Below are positions 16,754 through 24,361 of a stretch of DNA of 64,000 bases, piece after piece; the stretch's first letter is position 1; each line of letters starts with the position of its first letter. Origin of the DNA: Mucilaginibacter gossypiicola (GTDB lineage: Bacteria > Bacteroidota > Bacteroidia > Sphingobacteriales > Sphingobacteriaceae); assembly GCF_900110105.1 (NCBI RefSeq), contig NZ_FOCL01000007.1:124001-188000 (forward strand), read 5' to 3'. Made by a program: the position numbers and the translations under genes. The notes beneath the pieces were generated by a model, which saw nothing but the letters and a program-made list of their open reading frames with translations, had not been told where the DNA came from and did no database searches.

Positions 16754-18001
16754 ATGAAAAACACTTACGGGAATATCCCGTTAAAAAATGCACTGCCGCT
16801 TGCCGCTATCATCGTGGCATCATTAGGTTACTTTGTAGATATTTACGACCTGTTGTTGTTTAGCATTGTTAGATTGCCGAGTTTAAAATCGTTAGGTTTT
16901 ACCGGCGCCGGGGCAGTTGCACCGGGTATTTTCCTGCTGAATGTACAAATGGCCGGTTTAATGGTTGGGGGAGTTTGCTGGGGGATATTGGGGGATAAGC
17001 GGGGAAGGTTAACTGTGCTCTTCGGATCGATATTAATATATTCACTTGCCAACATAGCCAACGCATTTGTTGACACGGTTAACTTGTATGCAGTTTTTCG
17101 TTTCATAGCCGGATTTGGGCTTGCGGGCGAGCTTGGGGCAGGGATTACGCTTGTTGTTGAATTAATGCCTGCGCAAAAGCGTGGATATGCCACTACTATT
17201 ATTGCCGGAGTAGGGATTAGCGGAGCAATTGCTGCCCGTTTTGTTGCTGTTTATTTTGATTGGCGTACCGCATTCATTATAGGAGGAGCACTTGGCATTT
17301 TGCTTTTATTACTCAGAATTGGGGTTTCAGAGTCAGGCATGTTCAGCGAGTCGAAGAAAACGGGTATCAGAAGGGGAGATTTTTTTGCCTTGTTCACTAA
17401 CCGCGAACGGTTTGTAAAATATCTTAAATGTATTTTAATTGGCCTGCCGCTTTGGTTTGGCGTAGGTATTTTGATTACCCTATCACCAGAGTTTGGTAAA
17501 GAACTCAACGTAAAAGGAATAGTGAGTGCAGGGACCGCCGTAGCGGTAACCTATGGCGGTACGGTGATTGGCGATATATGCAGCGGTTTGCTTAGTCAGT
17601 ATCTGAAAAGCCGTGTAAAAGTGGTTGCCATATTTTTGACACTTACAATGGCTGCTATTTCAGTTTACCTGTTTCTCCAAAACCTCAGCCTGTTTCAATT
17701 TTACACCGTGTGTGCACTCTTTGGGTTTGCGGCCGGTTACTGGGTACTTTTTTTAACTATCGCTGCCGAACAATTTGGTACCAATATTCGTGCTACAGTT
17801 GCCACCACTGTGCCCAATTTTGTGAGGGGCGCAGTTGTTCCGTTGTTGTTTTTCTTTCAATACTGCAGGGGGCTTTTTAATGGGTCGTTGGTATCTGCCG
17901 GGATAGTTGTGGGTGCGCTCACATTAATTCTGGCATTTTGGGCCCTGTTAGGGATAAAGGAAAGTTTTGGGGCAAACCTGGATTACACCGAAAATATATA
18001 A
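16754..18001 (+). CDS. MFS transporter (metabolite:proton symporter type)
   Basis: A 415-residue inner-membrane protein with 12 predicted transmembrane segments. The first helix reads ASLGYFVDIYDLLLFSIVR, as in organic-acid or metabolite:H+ symporters, and a motif A-like loop GDKRGRLTVLFGS follows the second helix. Later motifs include ELGAGITLVVELMP and GTNIRATVATTVPNFVRG. The start is set at ATG 16754; an in-frame ATG 11 codons earlier (16721) lies on the promoter -7 box and is less likely. Whether it imports or exports, and what, is unknown. It is divergent from the 16515 operon, and both promoters carry the same operator type. Confidence 0.85.
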   Translation: MKNTYGNIPLKNALPLAAIIVASLGYFVDIYDLLLFSIVRLPSLKSLGFTGAGAVAPGIFLLNVQMAGLMVGGVCWGILGDKRGRLTVLFGSILIYSLANIANAFVDTVNLYAVFRFIAGFGLAGELGAGITLVVELMPAQKRGYATTIIAGVGISGAIAARFVAVYFDWRTAFIIGGALGILLLLLRIGVSESGMFSESKKTGIRRGDFFALFTNRERFVKYLKCILIGLPLWFGVGILITLSPEFGKELNVKGIVSAGTAVAVTYGGTVIGDICSGLLSQYLKSRVKVVAIFLTLTMAAISVYLFLQNLSLFQFYTVCALFGFAAGYWVLFLTIAAEQFGTNIRATVATTVPNFVRGAVVPLLFFFQYCRGLFNGSLVSAGIVVGALTLILAFWALLGIKESFGANLDYTENI

Positions 18002-18030
18002 CCATTTACCAATGCATCGGTAAGGTAAGC

Positions 18031-18078
18031 ATCCCCCAAAGTGGGGATGTTTTCTTTTAACGGGAAGAATGAATTTTG
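18031..18078 (+). promoter_or_regulatory. Promoter and perfect operator palindrome of the RidA gene
   Basis: ATCCCC-CAAAGT-GGGGAT (18031-18048) is a perfect inverted repeat, then 22 nt, then -7-like GAATTTTG (18071-18078), 41 nt before the ATG at 18119. It is also a GC hairpin followed by TTTTCTTTT, so it could double as terminator of the MFS gene ending at 18001. Confidence 0.65.
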
Positions 18079-18118
18079 CAAATTAAAATTCAGTTGAAAC
18101 TTAAATAACGATAACACT

Positions 18119-18547
18119 ATGCGATCAGGCTTAATACTACTATTCTTTTTGGCGACTTTCTCCATCACCGCTAATGCTCAATCTATTAATGCTGTCAGGC
18201 CTTACAGCGCCTATAAAGTAAGCAATGGGATCGTCTATACATCCGGCCAGGTGGGTATATCCGCAATAACCGGTAAGCTGGTTACCACAAGCTTTGAGTC
18301 AGAGGTAAACGAGGTTATGCAAAATATCTCGAGGTTATTGAAAGAGTCGGGATCCGATTTTTCTTCGGTTATTAATGTGGTCATCTATTTAAAAGATATT
18401 AACCGCTACGCCGAATTTAACAAGGTTTATACTAAATATTTCAATGCTCCGTATCCGGCCCGTACCTGTATTGCTGTTGCCGATTTACCATTAGGTGCAA
18501 GTGTTGAAATTGCAGTAACTGCCGGGCAAAATAAGCACAGTAATTAA
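18119..18547 (+). CDS. Exported RidA/YjgF-family protein
   Basis: A 142-residue protein of the RidA family. RidA enzymes normally deaminate reactive enamine/imine intermediates in the cytosol. Here a signal peptide (1-20, ITANA|QSI) precedes the domain, so it should act in the periplasm. The domain begins AYKVSNGIVYTSGQVG and ends with the conserved YPARTCIAVADLP (Arg115, which binds the substrate carboxylate) and GASVEIAVTA. The central FSSVINVVIYLKDI segment is also typical. The active-site Arg is kept, so catalysis is possible. The stop overlaps the convergent gene by 4 bp. Expression probably follows the operator at 18031-18048. Confidence 0.88.
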   Translation: MRSGLILLFFLATFSITANAQSINAVRPYSAYKVSNGIVYTSGQVGISAITGKLVTTSFESEVNEVMQNISRLLKESGSDFSSVINVVIYLKDINRYAEFNKVYTKYFNAPYPARTCIAVADLPLGASVEIAVTAGQNKHSN

Positions 18548-19002
18548 ATGCCGGCTACCATATTCTCCAAGCGATAATTGTGATTTTCGGGGAAGAAATT
18601 CTTAAAAAAATTCACTTTAGCTGATTGACCTGCGAGACTATTTAAAGGGAAAATAGCTTTCAGTCTCTCGGTTAACTGACCATTATCCCGGGCTTCGACG
18701 AACATGTGATTTGGCATAGCATAAAGGCTGATGCGGATATCTTCATTGCTATAAGGGTTTTTAAATGAGGAGGATTGTTGTTGGTTCGCAAATTTATAGT
18801 ATGGCAAGGTTGTATAGGTTTCTGCCAGTTTTGCTGTTTCAGCCCGGCCAACGCGGGGCATAGTGATCTTCAACATCGAAGTTATATTGACAGTAAATGT
18901 AACCGCTTGTTCTGTAGTGTTTAATGTTTGAGGCTGCGCTATTTGAGCATTTGTATTTATTGCAAATAATGAAACTACTGCGGCTAAGATTAATTTTTTC
19001 AT
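18544..19002 (-). CDS. Small secreted protein of unknown function
   Basis: A 152-residue exported protein: signal peptide 1-19 (INTNA|QIA). I do not recognise the rest. It has a beta-like part (TEQAVTFTVNITSMLKITMP), a Tyr-rich segment (YTTLPYYKF), SNEDIRISLYAMPNHMFVEARDNG, and a C-terminal helix-rich part (LTERLKAIFPL to the end). There are no cysteines outside the signal peptide. It converges with the RidA gene (4-bp overlap). Its promoter at 19079-19072 shares the TTTGTC element with the hydrolase promoters, so it belongs to that group rather than to the RidA group. Confidence 0.6.
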   Translation of the reverse strand: MKKLILAAVVSLFAINTNAQIAQPQTLNTTEQAVTFTVNITSMLKITMPRVGRAETAKLAETYTTLPYYKFANQQQSSSFKNPYSNEDIRISLYAMPNHMFVEARDNGQLTERLKAIFPLNSLAGQSAKVNFFKNFFPENHNYRLENMVAGI

Positions 19003-19071
19003 GACTGTTTTTGTTTAAGGTATGTTTTGGTGTTTAGCACCTGTTTTATTTGTTTGTTTAAATAACTGAGT

Positions 19072-19127
19072 CAAAAGTATCGCTGCAGCTTGCTAAACCC
19101 AATCCTTAACCTGGTTAAACAGACAAA
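19072..19127 (-). promoter_or_regulatory. Promoter of the 19002 gene with TTTGTC element
   Basis: Minus strand: TTTGTCTGTTTAACC starts at 19127 and the -7 box TACTTTTG at 19079, 48 bp apart. A TTGG 19 nt before the -7 box fits a -33 element. Confidence 0.6.
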
Positions 19128-19374
19128 CCATACCGTGGAATGGCCAATATGCAAGCCGAGCAGACCGGGAACATAAGTAGTATTAAAATAATGGGAAATT
19201 GAAGTCTGTTGGTTGAATATGTACATCAAATTTGCGTCGCCGATCCCTGTTAGTGGTAATGAACAGAAAGGTGTACTTGCGCTCAGATATTGTAAAAGGC
19301 AAAGGCAAAGGCTTCTGTTATAAGATTGGGTGTCGGAATTATCCAATATCTAAAATGTCTAATTCAATGCCGAG

Positions 19375-19429
19375 TTTGTCGGGTTGACAGACATAAGGTG
19401 TTTACAGGCTGCGGAGGATCATACTTTTG
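19375..19429 (+). promoter_or_regulatory. Promoter of the secreted hydrolase 19457 with TTTGTC element
   Basis: TTTGTCGGGTTGACA starts at 19375 and the -7 box TACTTTTG at 19422, 47 bp apart. The ATG follows 27 nt after the -7 box. Confidence 0.6.
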
Positions 19430-19456
19430 AGTAAAAATTAAGAAAAACACAACAAA

Positions 19457-20245
19457 ATGAAGACTCAAACTAATTTCGCCAAATTAACTTTAGCAGCTGC
19501 AGCAGCACTGTTATTTGCATTTAGCCCTAAAAATAGTGCAGCACAAACTACAGCTCCTGTAAAAAATATTGTTATAGTACACGGAGCCTTTGCCGATGCA
19601 TCGGGCTGGGAGGGTGTTTATAAAATTTTAAAGAAGGATGGCTATAATGTAACGCTTGTTCAAAATCCGCTTACCTCTTTAAATGATGATGTTGCGGCTA
19701 CTAATCGTGCTTTGGAAAAGCAAGATGGCCCGGCTGTATTAGTGGGCCATTCATGGGGCGGTTCGGTAATTACCGAAGCTGGCGTATCACCAAAAGTAGC
19801 GAGCCTGGTATATGTTGCAGCTTTCGCTCCTGAAGTTGGGCAATCAACCTTAGATGTTTATCAGTCTGGTCCGGCGCTTCCAAAAAATGGCATCCTGCCT
19901 GCGGATAAAAATGGCTATGCCTATTTTGATAAAGCGCTTTTCCACGAATGCTTTGCTGCCGATCTGAGTGAAGCAAAAGCAGCTTTTATGTTTGATTCGC
20001 AACAGCCAATTGTTGGTTCAAGTTTTGTTGCGCCTTTAACACAGGCCGCCTGGAAAAACAAACCAACTTATGCAGTAGTAGCTACAGAAGATAAAGCCAT
20101 CAATCCTGAACTGGAGCGTGCTATGTACAAACGTGCCGGCGCTGTAGTAACCGAGGTAAAAGGCAGCCACGTTGTATTTATTTCGCAACCTGCCGCTGTA
20201 GCACGTGTTATTGAAGCTGCCGCCAAAGATCCGGGTAAAAAATAA
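19457..20245 (+). CDS. Exported alpha/beta hydrolase (serine esterase type)
   Basis: A 262-residue protein with a signal peptide (about 1-29, SAA|QTT). The fold begins at once with IVIVHGAFADASGWEGVY (oxyanion HGAF at 42-45). The nucleophile elbow is GHSWGG (Ser99), the acid probably the Asp in VATEDKAINPE, and the base His238 in GSHVVFISQP. This compact layout with a short lid is typical of the plant-hydroxynitrile-lyase/salicylate-esterase-like branch and its many bacterial relatives, often annotated simply as alpha/beta hydrolase. Substrate unknown; it acts in the periplasm. It is a single gene, followed by a hairpin at 20273-20300. Confidence 0.88.
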   Translation: MKTQTNFAKLTLAAAAALLFAFSPKNSAAQTTAPVKNIVIVHGAFADASGWEGVYKILKKDGYNVTLVQNPLTSLNDDVAATNRALEKQDGPAVLVGHSWGGSVITEAGVSPKVASLVYVAAFAPEVGQSTLDVYQSGPALPKNGILPADKNGYAYFDKALFHECFAADLSEAKAAFMFDSQQPIVGSSFVAPLTQAAWKNKPTYAVVATEDKAINPELERAMYKRAGAVVTEVKGSHVVFISQPAAVARVIEAAAKDPGKK

Positions 20246-20272
20246 ATCAGTTTTTGTTCAATAAATTAGTAT

Positions 20273-20300
20273 CGGGACGGCTGTTTTACAGATCGTCCCG
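20273..20300 (+). terminator. Possible terminator hairpin
   Basis: CGGGACG (20273-20279) pairs with CGTCCCG (20294-20300), 28 bp after the hydrolase stop. There is no T-run after the stem, so the call is weak. Confidence 0.4.
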
Positions 20301-20364
20301 TGCTTAGTTAAGCATTTTTGGACAAAATCTCTTTAATAAGCTTTTTATTTCAGCAGCTGCAATT

Positions 20365-20410
20365 CCCCATTATTGGGGATAAAACTTTAATTCAAACAGC
20401 TGCAACTTTG
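20365..20410 (+). promoter_or_regulatory. Promoter and operator of the propeller kinase gene
   Basis: Operator CCCC-ATTATT-GGGGAT (20365-20380), then 22 nt, then -7-like CAACTTTG (20403-20410), 46 nt before a GTG start at 20456. This placement rules against a start at the earlier TTG codon at 20318. Confidence 0.65.
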
Positions 20411-20455
20411 TTTTTTAGTCCCTCTGCTATACCATCTAACAAATCATCACCTGTC

Positions 20456-23400
20456 GTGAACAAGCCGCTTGTTTTTTATACTGCTCAAATTTTAATTGGG
20501 CTATTTCTGACCGGCCTCTCTGTGTTATGCCCGGCTTCAACCCCTTTTTTTCGAAATATCGGAACAGAATACGGTTTGTCGCATCCTAAGGTCAATTGCA
20601 TTCTGCAGGATAAACGGGGCTTTTTATGGTTCGGTACGGAAGACGGTTTGAACAGGTATGACGGCCATTTTTTTACCATATATAAAAACCAACCCAATGA
20701 TACTACCTGTGTAGCAGGCAATATCATTACCGATATGCTTGAAGACAAATCGGGTAATTTGTGGATCGCTACAGCCGACGGAGGAATAACCCGATACAAT
20801 TATCATCTGGAGGCATCAAAACAATTTAAGCAATACAAGTTTAACGCGCATAAACCCGGGGGGATCCCGGAAAATCACATCAACAAAATTGCCGAGGATA
20901 ATGATGGTAATTTATGGCTGGCTACAAGTAACAGTTTTGTTGTTAGGCTGAATAAGAAAAGCGGCAGGTTTGATGTGCCCGTTAAAACTGGCAGCAGAAA
21001 TATCTTGTCATTGGCTATGGCTGGTACAGACACGTTATGGGTTGGCCGGGAGGATGGCGGCTTGCTGAAAATCAATACACATACACTCAACTTTCGTCTT
21101 GATAAGCATTATGTTGGGCCTTATGGTAAGGCGTCCCGCAGTTCGATCGCGTCAATATTCAAAGACCACAATAGCCAGATGTGGTATGGCGACCGGGATA
21201 AAAAACTGTACACTTATCAATTGCGCACAGGTGCCGAGCAGGTTTTACTTCCGGGCTTGACCACCAAAAAAATACCGCAGGATGTAATCGTTTCCTTTGC
21301 TACCGATATGCAAGGCAAAATTTGGATGGGGACTGAAGGCAGTGGCGTAACCGTGTTTGACCCGGCAGACATGCAATTCACCACGTACCGGCATACTGAT
21401 CAGGAAGGTGCGCTTGTTGATGATCATGTAAATGTGGTGTTTACAGATCGCAGCGGAATTATATGGATCGGTACAGATAATGGGATCAGCATTTTTGACC
21501 CGGTTTATTCTCCGTTCAGCCAGTACTATTTGCCGAAACCAATAAAAAAAGACCTCACTGTATTCGATTTTTATCGTGAGCCTAAATCTAACAATCTCTG
21601 GATTGCGACAAGTGAAGGCATTTATATTAAGCATAATAAAGGCAATAATTACGAACATCGAAGCATAACTTACAACGGGAAAGACCTTGCTATAACCAAG
21701 TTTTACATAGATGATGATGGTACGTTTTATTTAGGTACCGATTATTCTTTATTCAGATATGATCCTGCTTTGAACCGGGTAATGCTTTTACCTCACACAA
21801 ACGAAGATCTGATCATGAAAAAACTGACCGGTTCGAGGGTGGTATCCATTGTCCGGGATACCATAGCTAACCATCCGGCATTACTTGTATCACCGTATGG
21901 ACATTATTTAACGTATTATGATTTTATTAAAAAGCAATGGATTTCGGGAGCAGATGCTGTACAAGGCGGAATAAAAAAGTTAAATGTTAAGGATAATGTA
22001 GTAAAGAAATTTTATAAGGATGGAAATGGGACGTTGTGGCTGGCAACGGATAAGTACGGTTTGGGCACTTTACGGCAGGGTGCAACAATCTTTAATTATT
22101 TTACAAACGATATATACGATCATGCATCGATAAGCAGCAATGATGTTTATGATATAGAAGGAGATAAAAAAGGAAACCTGTGGGTAAGTACCTATGGTGG
22201 CGGGCTTAATTATTTTAATAAAAAGGAGCAACGTTTCTATCATATTCCCGGATCCAGTAATCTTACCGAAGGCATATGCCCCGATGCCCGCGGAAACCTA
22301 TGGATGATATGTAATGGCCATATGCATGAGTATAATCCGGAAAGCTGCATATATAGCTGTTATGACCTGCCCGATTTAAAATATAATGGTGGTGTTAAAG
22401 GTTACATATACAAGGATCCCCACGGAAATCTCTATGCAGGCGGTACAAATTTCTATATCGAATTTAACCCGGCCAACATTGGGAAGATCGAAAACGAACC
22501 GGATGTATATTTTACCGACTTTAAGATATTCAACACCTCATACAGTTATTTGCTCGAAAACAAAACAATCAGGTTAAATCACAATCAAAATTATTTTTCC
22601 CTTGAGTTTTCGGCACCCGAATACAGTAGCAATCATATGCATTATGATTATATACTTGAAGGGGTGGATAAAGATTGGGTAGATGCTGATAAGCGGAATT
22701 ATGCAAGTTATTCTAACCTGGCAGGGGGGCGTTATCTTTTCAAGGTCAGGGCATCTAACTGGAATGGAAGTGCTGTTAACAAATTTGCATCAATAATTAT
22801 TGTTATAAGCCCTCCGTTTTGGCGCACGTGGTGGTTTTACACGTTGATCATCCTGATTATTGGGCCACTATGTTATTTGTTTTATCGCTACCGTGTTAAC
22901 GATTTTTTAAAGCGCCAATCTATCAGGAACGGCATTGCGCAGGACCTGCATGATCAAATTGGTTCAACTTTAAGCAGTATCTCTATATACAGTAAAGTTG
23001 CACGCATATATCAGCAACAACAAAAGAAAGAAAGGCTAAGCGAAGTTTTGCAAACAATAGGGGAAACCGCCGATGATACCATTTCAGAGATGTCTGATAT
23101 TGTTTGGTCCATCAACCCCAATAATGATCAGATGAGCAGTATCATACAGAAGATCCGGTCATATGCACAACCTTTATGCGTAGCCAAAAATATCGCTTTC
23201 TCCCTGGCTTGCGATCAACGGCTGCTGAAACTGACATTGGAAATGGAGACGAGGAAGAACTTTTTCCTCATCCTTAAAGAAACTTTAAATAACGCCATTA
23301 AACACTCAAACTGTAAAAAAATAGCAGTAGATATACGATTGAGGGGCAGTAAAATTAATTTAAAAGTATGCGACGATGGCATAGGTTTCAATTATGAAGA

Positions 23401-23548
23401 AAAACTGGCACAAGCGGTTTCTGTTGCTGAAGGGGGGAATGGATTGCGCAATATAAAATGCCGTGTAGCAGAGCTCAATGGGATATTGCTTGTGAAAAGC
23501 TCGCCAGGACGGGGAACAACCATAAATTTTACGTTCGGAAACTTGTAA
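20456..23548 (+). CDS. Two-component propeller sensor histidine kinase (HisKA_3 type)
   Basis: About 1030 residues from the GTG start. The N-terminus is a signal/anchor (LVFYTAQILIGLFLTGLSVL). Then come two seven-bladed beta propellers with repeated motifs such as ILQDKRGFLWFGTEDGLNRYDG and NLWIATADGG. A Y_Y_Y domain (about 705-780) precedes a membrane helix (WWFYTLIILIIGPLCYLFY). The cytoplasmic part is a HisKA_3 dimerisation domain with QDLHDQIGSTLS (His about 831) and an HATPase with ETLNNAIKHSNCKK and DDGIGFNYEE. No receiver or AraC domain is fused; the partner is the LuxR-type regulator 51 bp downstream. The periplasmic propellers should sense a ligand that is not identifiable here. An in-frame TTG at 20318 would add 46 residues but sits upstream of the promoter. 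Confidence 0.9.
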   Translation: MNKPLVFYTAQILIGLFLTGLSVLCPASTPFFRNIGTEYGLSHPKVNCILQDKRGFLWFGTEDGLNRYDGHFFTIYKNQPNDTTCVAGNIITDMLEDKSGNLWIATADGGITRYNYHLEASKQFKQYKFNAHKPGGIPENHINKIAEDNDGNLWLATSNSFVVRLNKKSGRFDVPVKTGSRNILSLAMAGTDTLWVGREDGGLLKINTHTLNFRLDKHYVGPYGKASRSSIASIFKDHNSQMWYGDRDKKLYTYQLRTGAEQVLLPGLTTKKIPQDVIVSFATDMQGKIWMGTEGSGVTVFDPADMQFTTYRHTDQEGALVDDHVNVVFTDRSGIIWIGTDNGISIFDPVYSPFSQYYLPKPIKKDLTVFDFYREPKSNNLWIATSEGIYIKHNKGNNYEHRSITYNGKDLAITKFYIDDDGTFYLGTDYSLFRYDPALNRVMLLPHTNEDLIMKKLTGSRVVSIVRDTIANHPALLVSPYGHYLTYYDFIKKQWISGADAVQGGIKKLNVKDNVVKKFYKDGNGTLWLATDKYGLGTLRQGATIFNYFTNDIYDHASISSNDVYDIEGDKKGNLWVSTYGGGLNYFNKKEQRFYHIPGSSNLTEGICPDARGNLWMICNGHMHEYNPESCIYSCYDLPDLKYNGGVKGYIYKDPHGNLYAGGTNFYIEFNPANIGKIENEPDVYFTDFKIFNTSYSYLLENKTIRLNHNQNYFSLEFSAPEYSSNHMHYDYILEGVDKDWVDADKRNYASYSNLAGGRYLFKVRASNWNGSAVNKFASIIIVISPPFWRTWWFYTLIILIIGPLCYLFYRYRVNDFLKRQSIRNGIAQDLHDQIGSTLSSISIYSKVARIYQQQQKKERLSEVLQTIGETADDTISEMSDIVWSINPNNDQMSSIIQKIRSYAQPLCVAKNIAFSLACDQRLLKLTLEMETRKNFFLILKETLNNAIKHSNCKKIAVDIRLRGSKINLKVCDDGIGFNYEEKLAQAVSVAEGGNGLRNIKCRVAELNGILLVKSSPGRGTTINFTFGNL

Positions 23549-23599
23549 CTCCAACATGCAGCAGATTTTGAACAGATTAAAGAATAAATACATAAGACA

Positions 23600-24247
23600 A
23601 TGAGTATCAGGGTAGCTATATTTGACGATAACAAGAATATCCGGAACAGTGTAATCATGTTATTAAACACCGATCCGGATTTTGAAGTGGTAGGGACATT
23701 TAGCGATGCAAAACATTGCGTAGATAATGTATTTACCTCGAGGCCCGATGTTGTTTTAATGGATATAGAAATGCCCGGCATCAATGGCATCGAAGCTGTG
23801 AGGATCTTAACCCGGGAGTTTCCGCATGTTCAGATTCTTATTCAAACGGTTTTTGAAGATGACGAGCGTGTTTTCGATTCGATTTGCGCGGGAGCTGCGG
23901 GGTATATTTTGAAGAACCAGCTTAACAGTTCCCTTACAGATGCCATTAAAGAGCTAAAAACCGGCGGATCTCCCATGAGCCCCTCCATCGCCCGGAAAGT
24001 ACTTCAGTTACTCCAAAATAGCGGCGAAAAAAGTCGCCGGAAACCCAGTGAAGAGTATAACCTTACCCCGCGGGAAAAAGAAGTACTGAGCGCCATTGTA
24101 AACGGACTTAGTTATAAGATGATTGCTTACGAATTGAATATTTCATATGAAACAGTTCGCAGTCATATCAAAAAGATCTACGAAAAATTGCATGTAGCTT
24201 CACTAACAGAGGTAGTGGCGAAAGCTATCAATCAAAATATTGTGTAG
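23600..24247 (+). CDS. NarL/LuxR-family response regulator
   Basis: A 215-residue response regulator. The receiver (about 1-120) has the acidic pair FDDN (9-10), phospho-accepting Asp55 in VVLMDIEMPGING and the conserved Lys in GYILKNQ. The LuxR helix-turn-helix (about 150-212) reads LTPREKEVLSAIVNGLSYKMIAYELNISYETVRSHI. It follows the propeller kinase by 51 bp and is surely its partner. NarL-type outputs bind inverted repeats as dimers, so it is the best candidate to bind CCCC-N6-GGGGAT in the five nearby promoters, including its own operon. It is a close paralog of the orphan regulator at 25875-26570. Confidence 0.93.
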   Translation: MSIRVAIFDDNKNIRNSVIMLLNTDPDFEVVGTFSDAKHCVDNVFTSRPDVVLMDIEMPGINGIEAVRILTREFPHVQILIQTVFEDDERVFDSICAGAAGYILKNQLNSSLTDAIKELKTGGSPMSPSIARKVLQLLQNSGEKSRRKPSEEYNLTPREKEVLSAIVNGLSYKMIAYELNISYETVRSHIKKIYEKLHVASLTEVVAKAINQNIV

Positions 24248-24286
24248 CAGAAAACCTGCCCCCAAGATACTTTGGGTTACTATATT

Positions 24287-24332
24287 CACCACATTAGGGG
24301 ATAGCCGTTTTGTACCTGTCAGTCCATATTTG
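24287..24332 (+). promoter_or_regulatory. Promoter and operator of the glycosyltransferase gene
   Basis: Operator CACC-ACATTA-GGGGAT (24287-24302), then 22 nt, then -7-like CATATTTG (24325-24332), 30 nt before the ATG at 24362. The left arm is degenerate. Confidence 0.6.
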
Positions 24333-24361
24333 CTATAAATAAAAGGTACTGACAAATACAT

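Larger units (their letters stand above)
19003..19456. other. Divergent intergenic region (454 bp) with a promoter at each end
   Basis: The two ends carry similar promoters pointing outwards (19072-19127 and 19375-19429). The middle 250 bp contain a 91-codon frame on the minus strand (19346-19071) that runs through the leftward promoter and lacks protein-like composition. Nothing else is visible. Confidence 0.6.

Noticed and set aside
19071..19346. 91-codon frame on the minus strand
   Set aside because: Covers the promoter and TTTGTC element of the 19002 gene and shows no domain or signal.
20318..20455. TTG start 46 codons upstream for the propeller kinase
   Set aside because: It would place the operator and -7 box inside the coding sequence, and the added residues precede the signal sequence; GTG at 20456 fits better.
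24258..24279. CCCCC...TTTGGG near-palindrome after the response regulator gene
   Set aside because: The spacer is 8-10 bp and pairing is imperfect, so it is not counted as an operator or terminator.
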